DNA from: CADEEN01 sp040384625
GTDB taxonomy: Bacteria; Pseudomonadota; Gammaproteobacteria; Burkholderiales; Burkholderiaceae_C
DNA: 64,000 nucleotides
Reading direction: 5' to 3'
NCBI GenBank assembly: GCA_040384625.1
Contig: JAZKIW010000067.1
Coordinates: 1-64,000 of the forward strand
Shown here: in pieces, positions 33,689 to 42,381 of the stretch
Position numbering within the stretch: the first letter of the stretch is position 1
Layout of the letters: each line of letters begins with the position of its first letter
The notes under the pieces: generated by a model
Seen by the model: the letters and a program-made list of their open reading frames with translations, nothing else
Told to the model about the DNA's origin: nothing
The model's database searches: none
Translations under genes and position numbers: made by a program

Positions 33689-34294
33689 TCAGTGCGCGGT
33701 GGCCAGGGCTTCGATCGGGTCTTGCTGCAGCGCAGCGGTAGGCTTGGCCCTGCCCGTGTCGAGCTGCAGGGCACCAGCGGCCTTGCCCTTGCCGGCACGC
33801 GCCGGCGGGTTGCACATGCCGCACACGTAGTGCTTCGCGATCTCGTGCGGGTGGGTCACGAAGTGGCCGTGGCAGCACGAGCACTTGGTCATCGTCAGCA
33901 TGCCGTTGTCGACGAACTTGACCAGGCGCCAGGCGCGCGTCACGCTGAGCATCGGCTCCAGGCCTTGGGCCTGGGTCTGCTCGAGGTAGAGCTGGTAGGC
34001 CTTGATGACGACGTCGATCTCGTCCAGCGCGCTGGATTTGTTCAGGTATTCGTGGATGTTGAGGAACAGGCTGGCGTGGATGTTGGGCTGCCAGGTCATG
34101 AACCAGTCGGTCGAGAACGGCAACTGGCCCTTGCTCGGGCTCTTGCCCGCAACTTCCTTGTACAGGCGCAGCAGGCGCTCGTAGCTCAGGTCGGTTTCGC
34201 TTTCCAACACCTGCAGCCGGGCGCCGAGCTGAATCAGCGTCACGGCGCGTTCGATCTGGCGGGCTTCGGTCAGGATGCTCTTGTTGCGGGCCAT
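33689..34294 (-). CDS. flhC: Flagellar master regulator FlhC
   Basis: 201 residues. FlhC, with FlhD, forms the FlhD4C2 activator of class II flagellar promoters. The zinc site cysteines are visible in KCSCCHGHFV and YVCGMCNPP. The N-terminal RQIERAVTLIQLGARLQVLE and DWFMTWQPNIHASLFLNI segments are characteristic. A GAGGAGACGAGC ribosome site precedes the Met at 34294. The C-terminal 25 residues are Ala/Thr-rich and probably disordered. Thirty-seven bases separate it from flhD. Confidence 0.95.
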   Translation of the reverse strand: MARNKSILTEARQIERAVTLIQLGARLQVLESETDLSYERLLRLYKEVAGKSPSKGQLPFSTDWFMTWQPNIHASLFLNIHEYLNKSSALDEIDVVIKAYQLYLEQTQAQGLEPMLSVTRAWRLVKFVDNGMLTMTKCSCCHGHFVTHPHEIAKHYVCGMCNPPARAGKGKAAGALQLDTGRAKPTAALQQDPIEALATAH

Positions 34295-34331
34295 GCTCGT
34301 CTCCTCGATGTGTTGTTGTCTGCGTCCGAGC

Positions 34332-34655
34332 TCAGGCGGCTTCTTGATGACGGCCGGCCAGCAGGATGGCGGCATGCAGGCGGCCGACACTTTCGTTGGC
34401 AGCGCTCTTGCCGTGGCTGGTGATCAGGTTCCAGACCAGTTCGTCGTCCATGCGGAAGCGGCACAACAGGGTGCTGCTCTGCGCGACCTTCATGGTCTGT
34501 GCCGGTGTCAGGGCACCGATGGTGTTGGCGGTGTCTTCGCAGATGCCCAGGCGGTACAAGGCCTGTTCGCGGTCGCTGCGGATGAGGCTTTGCGCCAGCA
34601 TCAGGTACGACAGGTTGGCTTCGCGGATCTCGGCAAGGATTTGCTCGGTGTTCAT
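34332..34655 (-). CDS. flhD: Flagellar master regulator FlhD
   Basis: 107 residues. EQILAEIREANLSYLMLAQS and REQALYRLGICEDTANTIG are the family core; Cys near residue 65 (TLLCRFRMDD) corresponds to the intersubunit disulfide residue of enteric FlhD. Presence of FlhDC in place of FleQ-type control is usual in Burkholderiales. An AGGAG site precedes the Met at 34655. The upstream region holds a dyad and, farther off, the dispersed repeat. Confidence 0.95.
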   Translation of the reverse strand: MNTEQILAEIREANLSYLMLAQSLIRSDREQALYRLGICEDTANTIGALTPAQTMKVAQSSTLLCRFRMDDELVWNLITSHGKSAANESVGRLHAAILLAGRHQEAA

Positions 34656-34773
34656 GGCTTCGGGTCTCCTGGGTTGAAGGTTCGGCTTGGGTTGAAACGA
34701 ACTGTAGAAGTCCGTCGATGCCTCGAACAGGGGCCGTGCGCCATCCCTGGAGTCCGCTTTCACCTGCGCGGCT

Positions 34774-34792
34774 TGTAGGGCAGATTCCTACA
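34774..34792. promoter_or_regulatory. Dyad TGTAGG-N7-CCTACA upstream of flhD
   Basis: Perfect six-base arms, centred about 128 bases before the flhD start. The half-site AGGAAT...CCTA resembles operators of NarL/FixJ-family regulators such as BvgA and RcsB. A NarL-type regulator is encoded about 0.4 kb upstream. The link is inferred. Confidence 0.4.
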
Positions 34793-34837
34793 GCATGGTT
34801 CGGTTCGTGCGGTAGTTGGCAAGGCGGGCGCCGTGCG

Positions 34838-35127
34838 TGCTGCAAAGGCGCGGCTCGGATCTATGGCGAGAAGACTCGCCGCTGCCTCGCGGCAGGCGGT
34901 GCCTGGTGGGGGCGGCCTGAGGGGCGGCGACGCGCGCAAGGCTTGGGGCCGGCGACGCGCAGCGCGCGTCGTCAGCTGACTCGCCGAACGTGTCTGAGCG
35001 AAGTGAGCGCAGCGAACGCAGCGAGTTGTTCGGCGCGACCCCAAGCCTGGCCACCACAGCGAAGTGGGCCTGAAGGGCCCACCGCCCCAGTGGGAGCCCA
35101 CGCCGGGCACCGCCTGAGGCGATGCGC
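34838..35127 (+). repeat. Dispersed structured intergenic repeat, copy 1 (long form)
   Basis: About 290 bases, strongly similar to the stretch at 46262-46493. Shared landmarks: CTGCC-tcgc-GGCAG hairpin, GCAAGGCTTGGGG, and a 41-base exact match around GTGGGCC-tgaag-GGCCCAC. This copy has about 70 extra bases (34983-35052) bounded by GCCGAAC and GTTCGGC, containing GAGCGAAGTGAGCGCAGC; AGGCTTGGGG on its left is answered by CCCCAAGCCT on its right, so the whole can fold into a long cruciform. Open frames across it are not coding. It fills most of the 495 bases between flhD and the next gene. Confidence 0.8.
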
Positions 35128-35150
35128 CAACCCACGCCGCCGCAGCGGTC

Positions 35151-35786
35151 TCACTCCCCCACCAGGCCCTTGCGGATCGCGTAGACCGTCAACTCGGAGT
35201 TGTTCGCCAGCCCGAGCTTCTGCAACACGCGGGCGCGATACACCGAGACCGTTTTCGGCGACAGCATCAACTCTGCGGCGATGTCGGACAAGCGCTTGCC
35301 CGAGGCGATCATCGTCAGGGTCTGCAGTTCGCGGTCCGACAACGTGTCGTGGGCCTGCTCGACCGCCGGGGAAGTCAGGCTCTCGACCAGCATCTGCGCG
35401 ATCTCGGGCGTGACGTACTTGCGCCCCTGAGCCACCGTGCGCACCGCCTGCACGATGACCTGCGGGTCGCCGGCCTTGTTCACGTAGCCATAAGCCCCAC
35501 CGCGCAAGGCGCGGATGGCGTACTGGTCTTCGGGATACATGCTGACCACCAGCACCTTGACTGGATGGCCCTCGTCCTTCAGGACGTGCAGGACGTCCAG
35601 ACCGCTGCGTCCCGGCATATTGATGTCCAGCACCAGCACGTCGCAGCGCGTGCTGCGCATCAGGCTGCGCAGCTCGCCGTAGTCGCCGGCCTCGCCGACG
35701 ACACGGATGTCGACCGCCTCGGCGAGGGTGTCGCGGATGCCGCGCCGGATCAGCGCGTGGTCGTCGCACAGGATCACTTCGATCAT
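35151..35786 (-). CDS. NarL/FixJ-family response regulator
   Basis: 211 residues. Receiver domain with Asp54 in VLVLDINMPGRSGLDVLHVL and a C-terminal LuxR-type helix-turn-helix (about 145-205: LSDRELQTLTMIASGKRLSD, PKTVSVYRARVLQKLGLAN). It binds DNA when phosphorylated. Its ATG overlaps the stop of the REC-kinase gene by three bases, so the two form a coupled two-component pair. Lying just upstream of flhDC on the same strand, it is a candidate regulator of the flagellar master operon. Confidence 0.92.
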   Translation of the reverse strand: MIEVILCDDHALIRRGIRDTLAEAVDIRVVGEAGDYGELRSLMRSTRCDVLVLDINMPGRSGLDVLHVLKDEGHPVKVLVVSMYPEDQYAIRALRGGAYGYVNKAGDPQVIVQAVRTVAQGRKYVTPEIAQMLVESLTSPAVEQAHDTLSDRELQTLTMIASGKRLSDIAAELMLSPKTVSVYRARVLQKLGLANNSELTVYAIRKGLVGE

Positions 35787-36940
35787 AGGTCCCCCCATCC
35801 GGAAGGGTCGTGACTGTCGCGTTCGAAACCAGTATCGCCGAAGGCACTGTCGCCGCTGTGCGGCCCGCGCGGGCCGAAGGGCACCGACAGGATCAGGGTC
35901 GTGCCGCTGGCATCGCTGGCCAGATCGACCCAGCCACCGACGGTGTCGGCGCGCTCGCGCAGACCGCGGATGCCGAAGCTCTTGGCCTTGGCCAGATCCT
36001 CGGCCGTCAGGCCACAACCGTTGTCGCTAACCTCGATCGACAGCACGCCGCGAGCCAGCGACAGGTCGATCGCCACCTTGCTCGCCTGCGCATGCTTGCT
36101 GACGTTGGTCAGCGCTTCCTGCACCGCGCGGTAGGCCACCAGCGAGATCGCACCCGGCAGCTCGAGGTTCTCGTCGGTGGTGCGGAAGGCGCACTCGATC
36201 GCGGTGCGCTTCTCGAAGCGCTGCGCCATCCATTGCAGGGCCGCAATCAGGCCCTGCTCGAGGATCGCCGGGCGCAGGTTGTGCATCACGCGCTGGCTGG
36301 CCTCGATCGCATGCGCCGTCATCTCGATCGCCGACTGCACCTTCTGCTGCATCGCTGGCGCCTGGGCATGGCGAGCGATCCAGGCCAGTTCGAAGTTCAG
36401 CGCGGTCAGCGCGCCACCGACGTCGTCGTGGATCTCGCGTGCGATGGCCGCACGCTCGCGCTCGACACTGGTCTGCAGGTGCTGGGCCAGCTCGGACAGC
36501 TGGCGCCGCGAAGCTGCTAGCTCGCGGTCGGCGGCGAGGCGGGCACGGCGCGTCTCGTTGGCCTCGATGGCGTGATCGAGCGCCGGCGCCAGGCGCGCCA
36601 GATTGCTCTTGAGCAGGTAGTCGCTGGCACCGTTGCGCATCGCCTGCACGGCAGTGTCTTCACCGATCTCGCCCGAAACGATGATGAAAGGCAGCAGGCG
36701 TCCGCTGGCCTTCAGGATCTCGAGCGCCGCCAGGCCCGAGAAGCCAGGCAGGTTGTAGTCCGACAGGATGGCGTCCCAGTCCTCCTCGAGCGCGGCGCGA
36801 AAGCCGTCCTCGGTCTCGACGCGCAGGGTCTGGACCTCGCGCCCGCCCACCGTCAGGTGGGCCAACGCCAGCTCGTGGTCGACCTCGGAGTCTTCGAGGT
36901 GCAGGACACGCAGGCTGCGTTGGCGGGACGGTGGAGCCAT
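35783..36940 (-). CDS. Cytoplasmic sensor kinase with N-terminal receiver domain
   Basis: 385 residues. The order is inverted relative to common hybrid kinases: a receiver domain (about 8-130; Asp61 in AILSDYNLPGFSGL) precedes a HisKA_3 dimerisation domain with His171 in AIAREIHDDVGGALTAL and an HATPase_c domain (QEALTNVSKHAQASKVAI; VSDNGCGL; SFGIRGLRERADTVGGW). No membrane segment, so it is probably driven by another kinase or HPt protein through its receiver. Partner is the NarL-type regulator, coupled by ATGA. Confidence 0.92.
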   Translation of the reverse strand: MAPPSRQRSLRVLHLEDSEVDHELALAHLTVGGREVQTLRVETEDGFRAALEEDWDAILSDYNLPGFSGLAALEILKASGRLLPFIIVSGEIGEDTAVQAMRNGASDYLLKSNLARLAPALDHAIEANETRRARLAADRELAASRRQLSELAQHLQTSVERERAAIAREIHDDVGGALTALNFELAWIARHAQAPAMQQKVQSAIEMTAHAIEASQRVMHNLRPAILEQGLIAALQWMAQRFEKRTAIECAFRTTDENLELPGAISLVAYRAVQEALTNVSKHAQASKVAIDLSLARGVLSIEVSDNGCGLTAEDLAKAKSFGIRGLRERADTVGGWVDLASDASGTTLILSVPFGPRGPHSGDSAFGDTGFERDSHDPSGWGDL

Positions 36941-37106
36941 GGACAGGGCTGACGCTGAAGGAATTGGGCCGACTTTATCCCGGTGATCGGCTCAATGCCT
37001 GTGCACCGGGCTGCCGAGAATCGCTGCACAACCTGGTGCCGATAGAGGCTCCGGAGCCCCGACGTGCCTTGCGGCGCGCCCTGTTCAGACCTTCGCGACC
37101 CCTCCC

Positions 37107-37550
37107 ATGCTTGCGACACAAGATGCTGCGACACAGACCGGCGAGGCGATCGACCTGGTGCTCGCCGCCGACCTGCAGGACCACCTGCTGACCGCCAGCC
37201 ACGACCTGGACCGGCTGCAGTCGCTGCTGGCCGGCACCTGCGAGGCCCTGACCGCGAGCTTCTTCGGAGCCAACGCGCTGGTCGAGCGCCTGGGCCAGGA
37301 GTCCGATACCGCCGCCCTGCCCGCGCTCAGCCGCCACCTGAGCGAGGCGGTCACCGCGCTGCAGTTCCAGGACATCGCTTCCCAGCTGATCGCCCACACC
37401 CGCAAACGCCTGCGCAACTGCGCCGACCGCCTGGCCGCCAGCGCCTTCGACGAGGACGGCGAGGGCGACGCCCTGATCGAAGACATGCCGCTGCGACCGA
37501 ATCCGGTCACACAGGACGAAATGGACGCCGGCTCGGTCGAGCTGTTCTAA
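37107..37550 (+). CDS. CheZ-like helical protein at head of chemotaxis operon
   Basis: 147 residues, nearly all helical. The segment EAVTALQFQDIASQLIAHTR (about 80-99) resembles the CheZ catalytic helix, where a Gln in a DLTGQ-type motif acts on CheY-P. The C-terminal QDEMDAGSVELF is acidic with a hydrophobic end, like a CheY-binding tail. It is much shorter than CheZ (210 aa) and precedes a CheY-type gene by 51 bases. I infer a phosphatase or CheY-binding role; homologues are often left as hypothetical chemotaxis proteins. Confidence 0.6.
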   Translation: MLATQDAATQTGEAIDLVLAADLQDHLLTASHDLDRLQSLLAGTCEALTASFFGANALVERLGQESDTAALPALSRHLSEAVTALQFQDIASQLIAHTRKRLRNCADRLAASAFDEDGEGDALIEDMPLRPNPVTQDEMDAGSVELF

Positions 37551-37601
37551 AGATCCCGCGCCAGACACCGAAACCACTGCTTGATCCCGGAGAAGAAACA
37601 A

Positions 37602-37964
37602 ATGCACTCGATCCTCGCCGTTGACGACTCGGCCTCGATGCGCCAGATGGTGTCCTTCACGCTGAAGAACGCCGGCTTTAACGTGGTCGAGGCCGTCGAT
37701 GGCCAGGATGCGTTCGAAAAGGCCAACAGCCGCGACTTCAACCTGGTGCTCACCGACCAGAACATGCCGCGCATGGACGGCATCTCACTCACCCGAAAGC
37801 TGCGCGAGAACCCGAAATTCAAGACCACGCCGATCCTGATCCTGACCACCGAGTCGAGCGACCAGATGAAGCAGGCCGGACGCGCTGCAGGCGCCACCGG
37901 CTGGCTGGTCAAGCCCTTCGATCCGGCCAAGCTGATCGAAGTCATCGGCAAGGTCATCCGCTGA
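37602..37964 (+). CDS. CheY-type response regulator (second copy)
   Basis: 120-residue single receiver domain with Asp52 in LVLTDQNMPRMDGISL, acidic pair in ILAVDDSASMRQMV and Lys in WLVKPFD. It is distinct from the CheY at 30.4 kb and belongs to the CheY-III/TspI-like group commonly found immediately before cheA. GGAGAAG before the Met at 37602 decides the start. It may serve as a phosphate sink for CheA or a second output. Confidence 0.92.
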   Translation: MHSILAVDDSASMRQMVSFTLKNAGFNVVEAVDGQDAFEKANSRDFNLVLTDQNMPRMDGISLTRKLRENPKFKTTPILILTTESSDQMKQAGRAAGATGWLVKPFDPAKLIEVIGKVIR

Positions 37965-37989
37965 CGCGGCGCCGAACGGAGCACATGCG

Positions 37990-40110
37990 ATGGGCGCGAT
38001 GACACCCGAAGGAACGAATGCCGACGCCGGCATCGACCTGAGCCAGTTCTACCAGGTCTTCTTCGAGGAGGCGGGCGAGAACCTCGACAACATGGAGCAG
38101 ATGCTGCTCAGCATCGACCTCGCCGCCGCCGACGACGAGGAGCTGAACGCGATCTTCCGCTGCGCACACTCGGTCAAGGGCGGCGCGGCGACCTTCGGCT
38201 TCAACGACGTGGCCAAGCTCACGCACCAGATGGAGACCCTGCTGGACAAGCTGCGCCGGCACGAGTTGGCGCCCAGCGCCGGCATGGTCGACGTGCTGCT
38301 GGCTTCGGGCGACGCGCTGAAGGCGCAACTTGCACGGCACCAGAACGGCGGCGCCGGCGACAGCGTCGACACCACCGAGCTGCTGCAGAACATCAAGGCC
38401 TTCGCCGACGGCGGCCAGCCGGTTGCTGCGGCCGCTGTGTCAGCGAGCCCGGTTCCTGCCGCTCCCGCGGCCGCCGCCGCGGCGGTGCTGACTTCGAACG
38501 TGCGCCAGCTCGAACTCTGCGTCGGCCCGCTCGACAAACCGGAGCTGGCCGACAACCTGGTCGAGCTGTTCGCCGAGATCCCCGATCTGGGCACGATCGA
38601 GCCGCTCGATGCCGGCCAGGCGGCCGACGGCATGCGCCGCTTCGTCGTCACAACCGCCAGCAGCGACAACGACCTGCTGGACCTGTTCACCTTCCACGTC
38701 GCGCGCGAGCAGGTCAAGCTGCTGCCGATGAGCGCCGGCTTCGGCTTTCACGACGGTGCACCTGGCGCGCCGGACGCCCCGACCGACGTCGATCCGGGCT
38801 ACGGCTTTTTCGAGGACGCACCGGGCACGGTCACGACCGCGAACGCCAGCGACAGCGCCGAACATGCCGCGCCGGCGCCGCGCGCCGCCCCCGGCGTCGA
38901 GGCACCCCGCAATGCGGCCAAGGCCGAGGCGGTCAAGGCCACCACGACCGACACCACACTGCGCGTCTCGATCGACAAGGTCGATCAGTTGATCAACCTC
39001 GTCGGCGAACTGGTGATCACCCAGGCCATGCTGGCGCAGACCGGCAAGGATCAGGAGAACGCGCTGCACCAGCAGCTGGCCGCCGGCCTGATCGACCTGG
39101 AGCGCAACACCCGCGACCTGCAGGAAGCGGTGATGTCGATCCGCATGATTCCGATGTCCCTGGTCTTCAGCCGCTTCCCGCGCATGCTGCGCGACCTCGC
39201 GGCCAAGCTCGGCAAGAAGGTCGAGCTGGTGCAGGTCGGCGAAGCCACCGAGCTCGACAAGGGCCTGGTCGAGAAGATCACCGACCCGCTGACCCACCTG
39301 GTGCGCAACAGCTGCGACCACGGCATTGAACTGCCCGCCGAGCGCACGGCCAAGGGCAAGCCCGAGCACGGCACGATCACTTTGGCGGCAAGCCACCAGG
39401 GCGGCAGCATCGTGATCGAGGTGCGCGACGACGGCAAAGGCCTGAACCGCGGCAAATTGATCGCCAAGGCGCGCGAGAAGGGCATCGACGCGCCCGACAC
39501 GATGAGCGACAGTGAGGTCTGGAGCCTGATCTTCGCCCCGGGCTTCTCGACCGCCGAAGTCGTCACCGACGTCTCTGGCCGCGGTGTCGGCATGGACGTC
39601 GTGAAGAAGAACATCACCGCCCTGGGCGGCACGGTCGAGATCGACTCTGCCGAAGGCTACGGCATGAGCGTCAAGGTGCGCCTGCCGCTGACGCTGGCCA
39701 TCATGGACGGCATGAGCGTTGGTGTCGGCGACGAGTGCTACATCCTCCCGCTCGGCTCGGTGGTCGAGTCGTTCCAGATCCAGCCCGACACCGTCAAGAC
39801 CATCGGGGGCAGCGGCCGCGTGGTCCAGGTGCGCGAGGAGTACATGCCGGTGCTCGACCTCGAGCAGGTCTTCGATGTGCCGCGACGCCCCGCGGAGGAC
39901 GGCAACGAGATCCTCGTCGTGGTCGAGGCCGAAGGCGGCCGCGTCGCGCTGAAGGTCGACCAGTTGCTCGGCCAGCAGCAGGTGGTGGTGAAGAACCTCG
40001 AAGCCAACTACCGCCGCGTGCCCGACGTGTCGGGCGCAACCATCCTGGGCGACGGCCGCGTCGCCCTCATCCTGGACGTCGGCAGCCTCGTGCGCCGCTC
40101 GTCGCATTGA
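37990..40110 (+). CDS. cheA: Chemotaxis histidine kinase CheA
   Basis: 706 residues. HPt (P1) domain with His60 in FRCAHSVKGGAATFGF; a P2-like region (about 165-250); an Ala/Pro linker; dimerisation domain from about 318 (RVSIDKVDQLINLVGELVIT); kinase N box HLVRNSCDHGIELP near 437 and G box DVSGRGVGMDVV near 530; CheW-like domain from about 568. All motifs are intact. It phosphorylates the CheY proteins in response to receptor state. GGAG eight bases upstream supports this start. Confidence 0.97.
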   Translation: MGAMTPEGTNADAGIDLSQFYQVFFEEAGENLDNMEQMLLSIDLAAADDEELNAIFRCAHSVKGGAATFGFNDVAKLTHQMETLLDKLRRHELAPSAGMVDVLLASGDALKAQLARHQNGGAGDSVDTTELLQNIKAFADGGQPVAAAAVSASPVPAAPAAAAAAVLTSNVRQLELCVGPLDKPELADNLVELFAEIPDLGTIEPLDAGQAADGMRRFVVTTASSDNDLLDLFTFHVAREQVKLLPMSAGFGFHDGAPGAPDAPTDVDPGYGFFEDAPGTVTTANASDSAEHAAPAPRAAPGVEAPRNAAKAEAVKATTTDTTLRVSIDKVDQLINLVGELVITQAMLAQTGKDQENALHQQLAAGLIDLERNTRDLQEAVMSIRMIPMSLVFSRFPRMLRDLAAKLGKKVELVQVGEATELDKGLVEKITDPLTHLVRNSCDHGIELPAERTAKGKPEHGTITLAASHQGGSIVIEVRDDGKGLNRGKLIAKAREKGIDAPDTMSDSEVWSLIFAPGFSTAEVVTDVSGRGVGMDVVKKNITALGGTVEIDSAEGYGMSVKVRLPLTLAIMDGMSVGVGDECYILPLGSVVESFQIQPDTVKTIGGSGRVVQVREEYMPVLDLEQVFDVPRRPAEDGNEILVVVEAEGGRVALKVDQLLGQQQVVVKNLEANYRRVPDVSGATILGDGRVALILDVGSLVRRSSH

Positions 40111-40136
40111 TCCATCCCAACCTTCTCGATTGTCCG

Positions 40137-41720
40137 ATGAACGCCCTGCCCTCCCTGATGCGCCGCTACACCATCCGCACCCGCATGGTCGGCGCCATCG
40201 CCATGGTTCTGGGCCTGCTGGCCCTGGTCGGCGGTGCCGGCCTGTACGGCATGTTCCAGATTCAGCACCTGAACACCGCGTTCGCCGAGAACACGGTCGC
40301 CGAAGCCAGCCAGCTCGGTGAGCTGCGTTCGGCGATGGGCGACCTGCGGCGCTACGAGAAGGACATGATCCTGAGCTACGAGAAGACCGACAAGGTCGTC
40401 GAGTACCGCGACAAATGGCGCAAGACGCACGCCCAGGCGCTGACCCTGATCGCTGCGATGCTGAAGGGCGAAGAGGACGTCGACAACCCGATCCTGCGCC
40501 AGCTGCAGCCCCAGCTCGAGGCCTACATCGCCGCTGCCGAACCGGTGATCAAGCAACTCGAGGCCAGCGGCTACGACAACGCCGCGGTTGCCAACAAGAT
40601 GATGGGCAAGGCCAAGGAGTCGATCCACGCTGCCGAGTTGCACCTGGTCAAACTTGGCGAGGCACTGCGTACCGAAGGCCACAACACCAAGACCGAGATC
40701 GAAGCTTCCGCCCGGCACACCGTGCTGTTGTTCGGTCTGGCCGTGGCGCTGGCCGTGATCGTGGTCGTGCCGCTGACCCTGGCCAACATGGCCTCGATCT
40801 GCCGCCCGCTCGATGCCGCCAAGCGGTTGGCCGAGGCCATCGCCGGCGGCGACCTGACATCGCACACCGAGATCAGCGGCCGCGACGAAACCGCCGCCCT
40901 GCAGCGGGCCCTGGCCGACATGCAGGCCGCGCTGCAGCACCTGGTCGGCCAGGTGCGTCAGAGCGCGGACAGCATCCACGTGGCCAGCGCCGAAGTGGCG
41001 ACCGGCAATGCCGACTTGAGCCAACGCACCGAACAGGCGGCCAGCAACCTGCAGCAGACGGCGAGCTCGATGGAGCAGCTGAGTGGCACGGTGCGCCAGA
41101 GCGCAGACTCGGCCCAGACCGCGAACCAGCTGGCCAGCTCGGCCTCCGAAGTGGCCCGCCGCGGCGGCGCGGTGGTGTCCCAGGTGGTGACGACGATGGA
41201 CGAGATCAATGCCTCGTCGCGCAAGATCGCCGACATCATCAGCACCATCGACGGCATCGCCTTCCAGACCAACATCCTGGCGCTGAACGCGGCCGTCGAG
41301 GCGGCGCGCGCCGGTGAACAAGGCCGCGGCTTCGCCGTCGTCGCCAGCGAAGTGCGCAGCCTGGCCCAGCGCTCGGCCACGGCGGCCAAGGAGATCAAGG
41401 GCCTGATCGGCGACTCGGTGGACAAGGTCGAGAGCGGCTCGAAGCTGGTGGCCGACGCCGGCACCACGATGACCGAAATAGTCGCCTCGGTGCAGCGCGT
41501 GTCCGACATGATCGGCGACATCACCGCCGCAGCCACCGAGCAGAGCACCGGCCTGAGCCAAGTCAACAGCGCAGTCACCCAGCTCGACCAGATGACGCAG
41601 CAAAACGCCGCCCTGGTCGAACAGAGCGCGGCAGCGGCGCAGAGCCTGAGCGAGCAGGCCGGCAAGCTGGCAGGCGTGGTTGCAACCTTCAAGTTGGATG
41701 CCGAAGGCGTGGCCGCCTGA
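40137..41720 (+). CDS. Methyl-accepting chemotaxis protein
   Basis: 527 residues. Transmembrane helices at about 17-39 and 190-212 enclose a 150-residue periplasmic four-helix-bundle-type sensor. HAMP (about 213-265) and a signalling coiled coil follow, with the hairpin tip NAAVEAARAGEQGRGFAVVA. The tail ends FKLDAEGVAA without a WxxF peptide. Ligand unknown. It lies between cheA (26 bases) and cheW in one operon. Confidence 0.95.
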   Translation: MNALPSLMRRYTIRTRMVGAIAMVLGLLALVGGAGLYGMFQIQHLNTAFAENTVAEASQLGELRSAMGDLRRYEKDMILSYEKTDKVVEYRDKWRKTHAQALTLIAAMLKGEEDVDNPILRQLQPQLEAYIAAAEPVIKQLEASGYDNAAVANKMMGKAKESIHAAELHLVKLGEALRTEGHNTKTEIEASARHTVLLFGLAVALAVIVVVPLTLANMASICRPLDAAKRLAEAIAGGDLTSHTEISGRDETAALQRALADMQAALQHLVGQVRQSADSIHVASAEVATGNADLSQRTEQAASNLQQTASSMEQLSGTVRQSADSAQTANQLASSASEVARRGGAVVSQVVTTMDEINASSRKIADIISTIDGIAFQTNILALNAAVEAARAGEQGRGFAVVASEVRSLAQRSATAAKEIKGLIGDSVDKVESGSKLVADAGTTMTEIVASVQRVSDMIGDITAAATEQSTGLSQVNSAVTQLDQMTQQNAALVEQSAAAAQSLSEQAGKLAGVVATFKLDAEGVAA

Positions 41721-41794
41721 ACCGCGGACTCCAGTTCGAAGCCGAATCCGCCGATATCCCGACCAATCACGATCGAAACGCCCACGAGGATCCC

Positions 41795-42337
41795 ATGGAC
41801 ATGATCAACGACGCCGCCCAGGTCGTCCGCCACGAAGCCAACCGTGCCGTGCAGTCCGCACGCCAGCAGAACAGCGGCGGCGAATTCCTGACCTTCCGGC
41901 TCGGCGCCGAGGAGTACGGCATCGACATCCTGCGCGTGCAGGAGATCCGCAGCTACGAGCAACCCACCCGCATCGCCAACGCGCCGGCCTTCATCAAGGG
42001 CGTCGTCAACCTGCGCGGCACGATCGTGCCGATCGTCGACCTGCGCGTGAAGCTCGGCTGCGAGCGCATCGAGTACGACAGCTTCACCGTGGTCATCGTC
42101 CTGAACGTGCGCGGCCGCGTCGTCGGCGCCGTCGTCGACTCAGTCTCCGACGTGCTGCAACTGGCCGCCGACAGCGTCAAGCCGGCGCCCGAGCTGTCGT
42201 CGGGCAATGTCGACACCAGCTACATCACCGGCATCGGTAATGTCAGCGCCGAAGGCAAGGACCGGATGCTGATCCTGATCGACATCGAAGCCCTGATGAC
42301 CAGCGCCGACATGGGCCTGGTCGAAGCCGCGGTCTGA
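41795..42337 (+). CDS. cheW: Chemotaxis coupling protein CheW
   Basis: 180 residues. The CheW fold runs from EFLTFRLGAEEYGIDILRVQ to the C-terminus; KGVVNLRGTIVPIVDLRVKL is the family hallmark. A 25-residue N-terminal helical extension rich in Gln and Ala is longer than in enteric CheW. It couples receptors to CheA. GAGGA seven bases upstream of the start. Confidence 0.96.
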   Translation: MDMINDAAQVVRHEANRAVQSARQQNSGGEFLTFRLGAEEYGIDILRVQEIRSYEQPTRIANAPAFIKGVVNLRGTIVPIVDLRVKLGCERIEYDSFTVVIVLNVRGRVVGAVVDSVSDVLQLAADSVKPAPELSSGNVDTSYITGIGNVSAEGKDRMLILIDIEALMTSADMGLVEAAV

Positions 42338-42381
42338 CGCGCTGCCGCTTCCCACACAAGAACGCAACGAGACAAAGCACC

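Noticed and set aside
34760..35135. Overlapping minus-strand frames of about 115 codons in the intergenic repeat
   Set aside because: Matching frames occur in the second repeat copy and are Pro/Arg-rich; they come from the repeat itself.
37038..37045. GCCGATAG upstream of the CheZ-like gene as a sigma-28 -10
   Set aside because: The -10 is good but no -35 is present at proper spacing (AATC at that place); too weak to list as a promoter.
41750..41757. GCCGATAT upstream of cheW as a sigma-28 -10
   Set aside because: The -35 position reads CCAG; cheW is also clearly inside an operon.
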